Positions 45,090 through 51,521 of a DNA stretch of 64,000 nucleotides are shown one piece after another. Below the pieces are notes generated by a model. The model made no database searches, was not told where the DNA came from, and was given only the letters and a program-made list of their open reading frames with translations. Within the stretch, counting starts at the first letter, position 1. Every line of letters starts with the position of its first letter. Made by a program: the position numbers and the translations under genes. This DNA comes from BACL11 sp945865535 (GTDB lineage: Bacteria > Bacteroidota > Bacteroidia > Flavobacteriales > BACL11). Where the stretch lies: contig CANNBA010000010.1 of the NCBI GenBank assembly GCA_947502765.1, positions 23,992 through 87,991 on the forward strand, in the 5' to 3' direction.

Positions 45090-45248
45090 TTGGAAATAAC
45101 TATTCAACATCAAGAAGAAAAAACCTTTCATAAATTCAATGTAAAGGATCCAAATAAACTTACTTCTCAGGAAGTAAGTTTTATCTGTCTGGAAATGGGT
45201 GTTCAGTCTCTATTTGTGAATGGTAGATTTTATAAATCTATCTTCTAA
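45090..45248 (+). CDS. Possible 52-residue protein overlapping the end of the large integrase gene
   Basis: This is a reading frame starting with TTG 3 bp after the recombinase stop: MEITIQHQEEKTFHKFNVKD, then a Gln/Glu-Val patch and GVQSLFVNGRFYKSIF. Its stop overlaps the convergent integrase gene by 11 bp. The composition looks protein-like and the gap is otherwise unexplained, but the TTG start and small size make it uncertain. Confidence 0.3.
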   Translation: MEITIQHQEEKTFHKFNVKDPNKLTSQEVSFICLEMGVQSLFVNGRFYKSIF

Positions 45249-47217
45249 AACCGAGTGATTTCTGAACTTTCTTATTAATATTCTCAACACTTTTATCTCC
45301 GAAACTTTTCATATAAGTCTGAGTAGTTGATACATTTTTATGACCCAGTGAATTCATCAAATCAAAGGGACTTACATTGTCAATTAGTTCCATAGTTATT
45401 GAAGTAAAAGAGTGACGAGAGACATGTGAGGTTAATTTATCTCCGAACCCACATTGTTCTCCAACCAATTTCAATAAACCATTATAATAAGTTCTTACAG
45501 ATTGAAACTTTACATATTGTTCCTTATCCATTTTACTAAAATGGTTCTTTTCTACTTTTAAAAAATCTTTGTTTTGTAACAACTCAAACACAAAATTCTC
45601 TTTGTAGGATGAATTTGAAACTTTCATAATCATTTCATTGATAATATGATGTTTTTTAAGTTCAACTTCTTCCATATTAGAATACCTTCTCGACTTTACA
45701 GATATCTCATACTTATTATAATCTTGTATCAATAATTTTAGAAAGTATTTTTTTATAAATCTACCATATCTCAACCTTGTTACTTCTTCTTCCTCTTTCA
45801 TATCAGGGTTTGAATTAGAACTAAACTTTATACTTTTAAGTATCTCATTTATTTCACTTAGACTTTTACTTTCAGTAAAATCAACCTCATCAATTTCTCC
45901 CATTAAATCAATAACCTCATTAAGTATAGTTCTATTGATGTGAAAACCTTTTCTTATAGTATTATTACTTTTTTGAATGTGAATTTTCTGACATAAAACC
46001 TTTTTATATACTTCTGGAATATAATCCCACCATAAGAAGTCTTCATATACGAAATGATTAAATTCATTTTCAAATGAAACTTTTCTTCTTTCAATTTCCT
46101 TATTGATTTCATTCAATTGAACTATTTCAGTTTCGAGTAAATCACTATATCTTATAATATAATCACTAATGATGGTGGTCAAATTCTGATTAACAAGGAC
46201 TTTAATCAATTCTTGGGTCTTAACCATTATCTTCTCGATTTTTAGATGGTCACTTTGACTTCTAATGAAGTGAGACCATCTAAGAGTTATCAGGTCAGAA
46301 ATTCTAAGTCCTTGTGAAAAGAATTGAAATAAAAAGTAGTTTCTACCATCGTTTAAACTATGTTTTGAAGTATATCTTCTATTCTTCTTATTTCTTTCTT
46401 CTACACCTCCTTCAATCGGTTTTCCCCATAAACTCAAACCTTCTTTCGTTGGTATTTTTCTCCTATAAACCTCAATAAGTTCTGTATTAATTAAAACCTG
46501 AATTTCTTCTATCGTCAAAACTTTATGAGGTCGTGTAACTTCACTTAAAGTAATGTGGTCAAATGGTTTTACAATAAATGAATAATACTTTGAGAAGTGA
46601 CTTTTGTTAAGAACTGATTTTAGACATTTTAGTTTGTAAATCGAAGAATTTGAAGAATTTTGTTTCCTTGGGTCCTTAGGTGACTTTGGTTCAGTCATTA
46701 ACCAACTCTTAAATTGATTTATAAATTGAAGGTCTATTTCACTCATATAAATAACCGAACTTCCACCTTTTCGTTCTGATTGAAATAATTCAAGTAAATT
46801 CTTTACATTAACATATCTATTAAGTGTTCCTTGATTATCCAGTCCCATTATCAAGATGTCAAACCACTCATTCAAAGTCTTTTTATCTCTCTCGATATAT
46901 TCTTTTTTACCATTGACTTTTACAAACTCTTCGAGTTTTTCTTGTAAATATTTGTTTAGTTTATCTACACTATCAAACCCCGTTTTTAATAGGTATTCGT
47001 TGGGTAGGTTGGTTGATATTTTTAATACTGAGTTGGTAGAATAACTTCTTCCAACTTTTTCAAACACAATACAATTCTTTGGTATTTTAATTCCTAACGA
47101 AGACAATGTTGGGTGTTTTTGTTTGGTTGGGTGGTAATAAAGATACAGATAGAATAAGTCTTTATTTTTTACATTCTTACTCTCGACCTTTTTACAATGT
47201 ATTTTATATGTATTCAT
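45238..47217 (-). CDS. Large tyrosine-type integrase with an extended catalytic domain
   Basis: A site-specific recombinase of about 659 residues, likely the integrase of the inner element. It has an Arm-type N-terminus (KIHCKKVESKNVKNKDLFYL), then a core-binding region. The catalytic box I FSQGLRISDLITLRWSHF is near residue 305, box II HVSRHSFTSITMEL is near residue 600, and LGHKNVSTTQTYMKSF carries the nucleophile Tyr. About 290 residues separate boxes I and II, against roughly 100-130 in usual family members, so there is a large insertion. I use the ATG at 47217 because the 16-bp direct repeat lies at 47223-47238. An ATG at 47262 would add 15 residues. Confidence 0.88.
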   Translation of the reverse strand: MNTYKIHCKKVESKNVKNKDLFYLYLYYHPTKQKHPTLSSLGIKIPKNCIVFEKVGRSYSTNSVLKISTNLPNEYLLKTGFDSVDKLNKYLQEKLEEFVKVNGKKEYIERDKKTLNEWFDILIMGLDNQGTLNRYVNVKNLLELFQSERKGGSSVIYMSEIDLQFINQFKSWLMTEPKSPKDPRKQNSSNSSIYKLKCLKSVLNKSHFSKYYSFIVKPFDHITLSEVTRPHKVLTIEEIQVLINTELIEVYRRKIPTKEGLSLWGKPIEGGVEERNKKNRRYTSKHSLNDGRNYFLFQFFSQGLRISDLITLRWSHFIRSQSDHLKIEKIMVKTQELIKVLVNQNLTTIISDYIIRYSDLLETEIVQLNEINKEIERRKVSFENEFNHFVYEDFLWWDYIPEVYKKVLCQKIHIQKSNNTIRKGFHINRTILNEVIDLMGEIDEVDFTESKSLSEINEILKSIKFSSNSNPDMKEEEEVTRLRYGRFIKKYFLKLLIQDYNKYEISVKSRRYSNMEEVELKKHHIINEMIMKVSNSSYKENFVFELLQNKDFLKVEKNHFSKMDKEQYVKFQSVRTYYNGLLKLVGEQCGFGDKLTSHVSRHSFTSITMELIDNVSPFDLMNSLGHKNVSTTQTYMKSFGDKSVENINKKVQKSLGFRR

Positions 47218-47222
47218 TTCTT

Positions 47223-47238
47223 GTCGTTTATTTAGTCG
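47223..47238 (+). repeat. Right copy of the 16-bp direct repeat, candidate attR of the inner element
   Basis: GTCGTTTATTTAGTCG, one mismatch from 34362-34377 and in the same orientation. It lies 5 bp upstream of the preferred integrase start, a usual place for an attachment site. The related 9-mer TAGTCGTTT recurs on the minus strand around 47262-47270. Confidence 0.5.
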
Positions 47239-47370
47239 GGCAAATAGTCCTTTATGTGACATAAACGACTATTTACTGAAAATCACTTATCCTTATTTAT
47301 CAATGGATACAACAAATATACGAAATAATTCTCTTATCCACACGGACAAGGAAATATAAATATAAAATAT

Positions 47371-47428
47371 TGATAGTCAAACATATGTAAAAATAAATAT
47401 GACTATCGTCTTGTTCATAGTCATATTT
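47371..47428. repeat. Cluster of inverted TGATAGTCA/TAGTCATATTT motifs upstream of the integrase
   Basis: AAATATGACTA (47395-47405) and TAGTCATATTT (47418-47428) are perfect inverted copies 12 bp apart. GATAGTCA at 47372-47379 pairs with TGACTATC at 47400-47407. This places three copies of one motif in the integrase promoter region, fitting integrase arm sites or a repressor operator. The interval 47263-47532 otherwise holds only the terminator and tandem repeats listed next. Confidence 0.6.
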
Positions 47429-47432
47429 TATA

Positions 47433-47468
47433 CAAAAAAAAACAGAATTGATGAGGTTCAATTCTGTT
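47433..47468 (-). terminator. Rho-independent terminator of the minus-strand serine recombinase
   Basis: AACAGAATTGA (47441-47451), 6-nt loop, TCAATTCTGTT (47458-47468). On the minus strand the 11-bp stem is followed by a long T run (the A tract at 47434-47442). It ends transcription from the recombinase gene at 47533-48153 before the integrase. Confidence 0.8.
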
Positions 47469-47516
47469 GTAATCGGTTGTAATCGGTTGTAATCGGTTGT
47501 AATCGGTTGTAATCGG
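47467..47516 (+). repeat. Five perfect tandem copies of a 10-bp unit
   Basis: TTGTAATCGG is repeated five times without a mismatch, followed by a decayed partial copy. It lies between the stop of the serine recombinase and its terminator, so it is transcribed in that gene's 3' untranslated region. A unit close to one helical turn places every copy on the same DNA face, as in iterons. Confidence 0.95.
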
Positions 47517-47532
47517 TTTCAATCAATTAAGA

Positions 47533-48153
47533 TTAATTCTGATTGGTATGAAGATGTTTTTTGATTTTTGTAATAGTGTTAATATGAACACCAGTCAATT
47601 TAGATACCTCAACACCTTTATATCCTTTTTTAAGATAATCTACTGCTTTCTTATTCTTTTCTTTTGATAAGAAAGAAAGAACATCTTCTTTACTACCTAT
47701 CTTTCTTCCATTATAAGCACCTTTCAGTTTAGCAATACGAATACCCTCTAATTGTCTTTCTTTAATCTGATTTCTTTCCATTTCACCTACAATACCGAGA
47801 ATAGAAATAATCAACTTTGATATAGAATTTTCTTTACCTTCATTATCAAGAGTAGATAGTCCTTGAGCCACAAAATGAATACAGATACCCTTTTCATTAA
47901 AGTAATGTATTGTATTCATAATATCTCTTAAATCTCTTCCTAGTCGGTCAATTTGCCATACAGAGAGACTTTGTAACATTCCTTCATCAATATACTTCTT
48001 TATTTCTTTTCCTCCTTCTCGTTCAAAGAAAGCAATAGAACCAGAACACTTATCTTCAATAACTAAATCATAATCTTTATCATTTACTCTCTGGCGGGAA
48101 GTGTTCTGATCAAGGCTACTGACTCGGATGTAACTTACTTTAATTTTATTCAT
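47533..48153 (-). CDS. Serine recombinase (resolvase/invertase family), copy A
   Basis: A 206-residue recombinase. The catalytic Ser is in VSYIRVSSLDQNTSRQRV near residue 12. The conserved QIDRLGRDLRDIMNTIHYF carries the catalytic arginines. The E-helix is GIVGEMERNQIKERQLEG, and the C-terminal helix-turn-helix is YKGVEVSKLTGVHINTITKI. The ATG at 48153 is preferred to the TTG at 48183. It is clearly paralogous to the divergent copy B: by eye more than half of aligned residues are the same. Such short enzymes resolve or invert DNA between two sites. Confidence 0.92.
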   Translation of the reverse strand: MNKIKVSYIRVSSLDQNTSRQRVNDKDYDLVIEDKCSGSIAFFEREGGKEIKKYIDEGMLQSLSVWQIDRLGRDLRDIMNTIHYFNEKGICIHFVAQGLSTLDNEGKENSISKLIISILGIVGEMERNQIKERQLEGIRIAKLKGAYNGRKIGSKEDVLSFLSKEKNKKAVDYLKKGYKGVEVSKLTGVHINTITKIKKHLHTNQN

Positions 48154-48303
48154 AATTTTAGGGTTATTAGTATAACACTTCAAAAATATGAATTAAAGCC
48201 CGTATTACCTAATAAAACAGGCTCTTTTTGAGGATAATTCAATCACAATTTATCCTTTACTTAAATCGTGTGAAGAAAAAATATGATATTTTCTTGGTAT
48301 TTG

Positions 48304-48319
48304 TTTGGATATATCCAAA
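48304..48319. repeat. Perfect 16-bp palindrome between the divergent serine recombinases
   Basis: TTTGGATATATCCAAA equals its own complement. It is 44 bp before the ATG of copy B and about 150 bp from that of copy A. It could be a recombinase crossover half-site pair with a central AT dinucleotide, or an operator shared by both genes. Confidence 0.7.
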
Positions 48320-48362
48320 ATAATATCGTATTTTAGCCTCTAAATGGGGGTAACCTAAAATT

Positions 48363-48959
48363 ATGAAAGTATTATATGTAAGAATTAGTTCTTTGGACCA
48401 AAAGACCGATAGACAAAGAGTTCAAGAAAGTGAATTTAACCTTGTTATTGAAGATAAGGTTTCAGGGTCTGTTCCATTCTTTGAGAGACAAGGAGGAAAG
48501 ATGATTTTGGATTTAGTTGAAAAAGGTGAGATTGAAGAATTGAGTGTATTCCAAATTGATAGATTAGGAAGAGATGTCAGAGATATTGTAAATACAATTC
48601 ATTATTTCACGGAGAGACAAATTTGTATTTCATTTATTAGTCAAGGATTACGAACATTAAATCCTGACAAATCTGAAAACCCTATTTCTAAAATGGTAAT
48701 CAATATTTTGGGTATTGTTAGTGAAATTGAAAGAACTCAAATTTTGGAGAGACAACGACAAGGAATTGACCTGTCAAAATCTAAAGGAGTGTATAAAGGG
48801 AGACAAAAAGGAACTCAAGAGGATACTCTTAAATTCCTATCAAAACCAAAAAATAAAAAGGTGATTGATATGTTAAGAAAAGGATACAAATCTCAAGATA
48901 TTTCAACCCTTGTAGGTATTCATATCAATACAATAACAAAAATAAAAAAGGTCCTTTAG
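48363..48959 (+). CDS. Serine recombinase (resolvase/invertase family), copy B
   Basis: A 198-residue recombinase with catalytic Ser in LYVRISSLDQKTDRQRV near residue 9, FQIDRLGRDVRDIVNTIHYF, E-helix GIVSEIERTQILERQRQG and C-terminal helix-turn-helix SQDISTLVGIHINTITKIKK. It shares with copy A the blocks LVIEDK, SGS, FFER, DRLGRD, NTIHYF and GIHINTITKIKK, but they differ throughout, so the duplication is not recent. Divergent from copy A across 209 bp. Its stop is 9 bp before the convergent end of the endonuclease gene. Confidence 0.92.
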   Translation: MKVLYVRISSLDQKTDRQRVQESEFNLVIEDKVSGSVPFFERQGGKMILDLVEKGEIEELSVFQIDRLGRDVRDIVNTIHYFTERQICISFISQGLRTLNPDKSENPISKMVINILGIVSEIERTQILERQRQGIDLSKSKGVYKGRQKGTQEDTLKFLSKPKNKKVIDMLRKGYKSQDISTLVGIHINTITKIKKVL

Positions 48960-48968
48960 GGATGAGGT

Positions 48969-49714
48969 TTAGAGTGAAATGTATTCATCATATAGTTCAG
49001 TGATGTTTTCCTTTTTTATTCTAAACCCCGACCCGTGGTCGTGGGGTTTTCCATAGTTATTACCTGTTTTATGAACTCCAATTCTTATGTCAAACATAAT
49101 AACTCCATTCTCTAATGATTTGAGGAATTTATCAAAATTGAAATTAAAGTAAATTTCGGCATTTAGGTAGTGATAATGTCTAACACCATCAATAACCTTT
49201 TCTTCGGCGAAAACGACTAATAAGTTCTTCATTTTAGAACTACCTCTTATCAATTCGTCAAAGGTCCAATGGACCTCATCGTATGAATTATGAAGTTCAT
49301 CCTTTATTTTGAGATTGACGATGTTATTGGGGTAAACAACCTCTAATTTCATTAGATGTTTGTTATACACTAAACTCTCACGATGTCCGAATATTGAGGC
49401 ATAAAGTTTCTTTAATTGAGGAAATTGTGGGTCTCTACATTCTCCGTATTTGTCCTTTAAGATACCATTCGCACCAACGGGATGTGTAGGACTTTTTGAG
49501 AATAAGGTTAAGTAAGAACTATTAAATTGTCTCTTACTTTTTATTTCAAACCCCTCAAAATCGGCCTCACGAAGATTATTTTCTTCAACTCCAAGGTAGT
49601 CCTCAAATGTATTACCTAACCCCCATCTCGGTTGTTCGGTCTATTGGATTTTACAAATCCTAAATTTCGTATTCTTTGAAATTCTGAAATGATTAGTTGT
49701 TTATTTACCATCAT
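48969..49714 (-). pseudogene. MvaI/BcnI-family type II restriction endonuclease, frameshifted
   Basis: Joining two frames gives a protein of about 248 residues, the size of MvaI (246). It starts at the ATG at 49714 that overlaps the stop of the controller gene. Frame 1 reads MMVNKQLIISEFQRIRNLGF then VKSNRPNNRDGG and stops. Frame 2 continues LGNTFEDYLGVEENNLREAD then FEGFEIKSKRQFNSSYLTLF, with Asp and the ExK of a PD-(D/E)XK site. It ends in GVHKTGNNYGKPHDHGSGFR, typical of the family. The break is a run of five C on the plus strand (49620-49624) where six would restore the frame. The enzyme is off in this sequence unless slippage restores it. Confidence 0.82.
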
Positions 49715-49950
49715 TAAAATTTTTCAGGTAAAAAAACTCTCGGACTTACATTAAAGATTTTTGATAATTCTTGAATATGATTGAGATTATATTTCGTTGT
49801 TGAAGAAGAACTCTCAACTTTTCCTACAAAACCACTTGAAACTCCCAACTTAAAAGCCAGGTCTGATTGGGTTAATCCTTTTTCCATTCTTAATCTTCGG
49901 GAAACCGAAATGACATATATCTCAATATCAGAAAGTTTATTTTCTACCAC
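49714..49950 (-). CDS. Controller (C) protein, XRE-type helix-turn-helix regulator of the type II system
   Basis: A 78-residue DNA-binding protein with the helix-turn-helix RRLRMEKGLTQSDLAFKLGV followed by SSGFVGKVESSSSTTKYNLN. The size and position are typical of C proteins, which delay endonuclease expression until methylation is established. It begins with GTG. Its stop overlaps the ATG of the endonuclease gene (TAATG), so the two are coupled. The methyltransferase gene diverges from it. The 14-bp palindrome at 50006-50019 in the divergent region is its likely operator. Confidence 0.85.
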   Translation of the reverse strand: MVENKLSDIEIYVISVSRRLRMEKGLTQSDLAFKLGVSSGFVGKVESSSSTTKYNLNHIQELSKIFNVSPRVFLPEKF

Positions 49951-49994
49951 TATTTAAGTTGAATTTGTGTGGTGTGAAATAAGACATTTTTGAT

Positions 49995-50019
49995 TAACTT
50001 TGCAACTACCTATAGGTAG
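49995..50019 (+). promoter_or_regulatory. Methyltransferase promoter and candidate C-protein operator
   Basis: The -7 box TAACTTTG (49995-50002) is followed by CTACCTATAGGTAG (50006-50019), a perfect 14-bp palindrome, with an extra half-site GGTAG continuing to 50022. The palindrome would cover the transcription start of the methyltransferase gene, so a bound regulator should repress it. Confidence 0.6.
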
Positions 50020-50030
50020 GTAGATAAGAT

Positions 50031-50771
50031 ATGGAAGTGAATAAGGTTTTTAATGAAAATTGTCTTGAAACTCTTAAGAGGTTTGAGGATAATTCTATAG
50101 ATTTAGTGGTAACATCTCCACCTTACAATATGAATTTGAGGATAAGAAATGGAAGTTATTGTTCTCGTCAAATTGTAAAGGAATTTTCAACCAAATACGA
50201 AGGTTTTGATGACAATCTTCCTATTGATGAGTTCTATGAACTTCATTCAAATATTATTCGTGAGTTATTGAGGGTTAGTGGTATAATATTTTACAATATT
50301 CAAATTGTCACGGGGAGTAAACGGGCATTTTTCAAAATTATAGGTGAATTTTCAGAACAACTTAAGGATATTGTAATTTGGGATAAAGGTGTAAGTCAAC
50401 CTTCTATGTCCACTGGTGTATTAAATCGTCAAAGTGAGTTAATACTGATTTTTGAGAAGGAAAATGCCATAAGTCGTAAGTTTTCAAAATATAATTTTAA
50501 TAGAGGAACTTTAGGTGATATTTGGAATATATCACGAGGAAGAAAAGTTGATAAATCCCACGGGGCAGTTTTTCCTGAAAAGTTAGTTTCAACTATTTTA
50601 GAGAACTTTTCTAATGAGGGAGATATTATCTATGACCCATTTATGGGTTCAGGAACTACGGGAGTTGTTTCTCAAAAATTAAATAGAAAATGGTTAGGGA
50701 GTGAATTAAGTCCAAACTATTGTGAGTTAATTCAAAAGAGAATTGATGAGGTTCCAGGTGGATTATTCTAA
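50031..50771 (+). CDS. Type II DNA methyltransferase, N4-cytosine type (beta-class)
   Basis: A 246-residue methyltransferase. Motif IV is DLVVTSPPYNMNLRIRNG near residue 25; SPPY is the form usual in N4-cytosine enzymes. Motif I is YDPFMGSGTTGVVSQKLNRK near residue 205, placed after motif IV as in the beta class, and LGSELSPNYCELIQKRI follows. It lies divergent from the C gene and the MvaI-like endonuclease, whose family recognises CC-containing sites and is paired with m4C methyltransferases. The gene is intact, so self-protection continues although the nuclease is broken. Confidence 0.92.
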   Translation: MEVNKVFNENCLETLKRFEDNSIDLVVTSPPYNMNLRIRNGSYCSRQIVKEFSTKYEGFDDNLPIDEFYELHSNIIRELLRVSGIIFYNIQIVTGSKRAFFKIIGEFSEQLKDIVIWDKGVSQPSMSTGVLNRQSELILIFEKENAISRKFSKYNFNRGTLGDIWNISRGRKVDKSHGAVFPEKLVSTILENFSNEGDIIYDPFMGSGTTGVVSQKLNRKWLGSELSPNYCELIQKRIDEVPGGLF

Positions 50772-50833
50772 TATAATTTATTGGAAATAAGAAACATAAA
50801 AAAAATACACTATTTCCTTTACATATGTAATTA

Positions 50834-50869
50834 AGGGGTTATTATTTCCATAAGTAATAACCCTTTTTA
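50834..50869 (+). terminator. Terminator after the methyltransferase gene
   Basis: GGGTTATTA (50836-50844), 10-nt loop, TAATAACCC (50855-50863), followed by a T run. A 9-bp stem located about 65 bp after the stop at 50771 and just before the next gene. Confidence 0.75.
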
Positions 50870-50885
50870 GACATATTATACCCTA

Positions 50886-51494
50886 ATGACAAATGATTTT
50901 TTGAATGTAAATGAAATTATAGAATACACAACTCTATCCCACAAACAAATAAGAAATAATCTAAATTCATTAAAAACATCTTCTCATTTTAGTAATTTAA
51001 TAAAAGGAGGTGGAAAAGGTAAAGGAGGTCAATTATGGTTCCATTATTCTTTAATACCACATATTACATTAAGACAAAGGAGGAGAGTTAAAAAAGAACA
51101 TTCTACCAAATTAAAGGTTCGTAAATTGTCAGAGTATTATTACTCAAAAATGACTTGGGATTATTTCGGATGTATTCACCCCAACAGAGATACAGACATA
51201 ATGGACCTTGTTACTTCACTAAATGATTTTAATTCATTTTATGTTATTCACCGACAACAGGAAGTAAATCATATTCACTTTACTATTCAAAGTGTTCTTA
51301 AAAATGATGAAATAAAAGACATCTTCAAAACATACTTCAAAACAAAAAATATTTCAATAGATAAGGTTTTCCTTACGGGGTTTGAAAGTGGGTTCAAAGA
51401 CGATACAATCAATTATTTACTTCGGAGAGGAAGACATAGTTCAAAGAATGATTTAATTGATTGGGGTGTTAGTTACAACCCCATTTTAATTTAA
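50886..51494 (+). CDS. Putative HUH endonuclease-like protein with N-terminal helix-turn-helix
   Basis: A 202-residue protein. The N-terminus has a helix-turn-helix-like stretch (LNVNEIIEYTTLSHKQIRNN). A Gly/Lys-rich linker (IKGGGKGKGGQLWFHYSL) leads to a domain with the order expected of HUH nucleases. That order is a strand YYSKMTWDYFGCIHP (motif 1 position), VNHIHFTIQS with H-I-H near residues 128-130 (metal site), and DDTINYLLRRGRH with a Tyr near residue 176 followed by basic residues (nucleophile position). This is a reading from motifs, not a known family. It is the last gene before the right comM junction (27 bp away), a position that fits a processing or transposition function. Confidence 0.55.
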   Translation: MTNDFLNVNEIIEYTTLSHKQIRNNLNSLKTSSHFSNLIKGGGKGKGGQLWFHYSLIPHITLRQRRRVKKEHSTKLKVRKLSEYYYSKMTWDYFGCIHPNRDTDIMDLVTSLNDFNSFYVIHRQQEVNHIHFTIQSVLKNDEIKDIFKTYFKTKNISIDKVFLTGFESGFKDDTINYLLRRGRHSSKNDLIDWGVSYNPILI

Positions 51495-51521
51495 TCTTAC
51501 CTTCCACATTAACATAACGAT

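Larger units (their letters stand above)
34305..51521. mobile_element. Defence island (integrative element, probably nested) inserted into comM
   Basis: About 17.2 kb separates the two halves of comM. The cargo comprises a type I restriction-modification operon, a type II restriction-modification system, two tyrosine recombinases, two serine recombinases, and two small proteins with HUH-like motifs near the ends. Several short unknown genes are also present. The boundaries are read from where ComM homology stops (CPCG codons at 34302; TISE codon at 51522). No clean target-site duplication was found. A 16-bp direct repeat, one mismatch (GTCGTTTGTTTAGTCG at 34362; GTCGTTTATTTAGTCG at 47223), brackets a 12.9-kb inner segment that includes the large integrase, pointing to one element within another. 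Confidence 0.85.

Noticed and set aside
47467..47516. Tandem array considered as a CRISPR
   Set aside because: Units are 10 bp and directly contiguous with no spacers, and no cas gene is in the window.
34303..51477. Short inverted match (GTAACTA near 34304, TAGTTAC near 51470) considered as terminal inverted repeats of the island
   Set aside because: Seven bases in A/T-rich DNA are expected by chance, and the right copy lies about 50 bp inside the junction, within a coding region.
34305..51521. A tRNA gene as the integration target
   Set aside because: No tRNA-like fold is present at either end; both borders lie inside comM coding sequence.
34305..51521. The whole island as a conjugative element
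   Set aside because: No relaxase, coupling ATPase, VirB4-like or Tra genes are present; the HUH-like proteins are too short for a conjugative relaxase.
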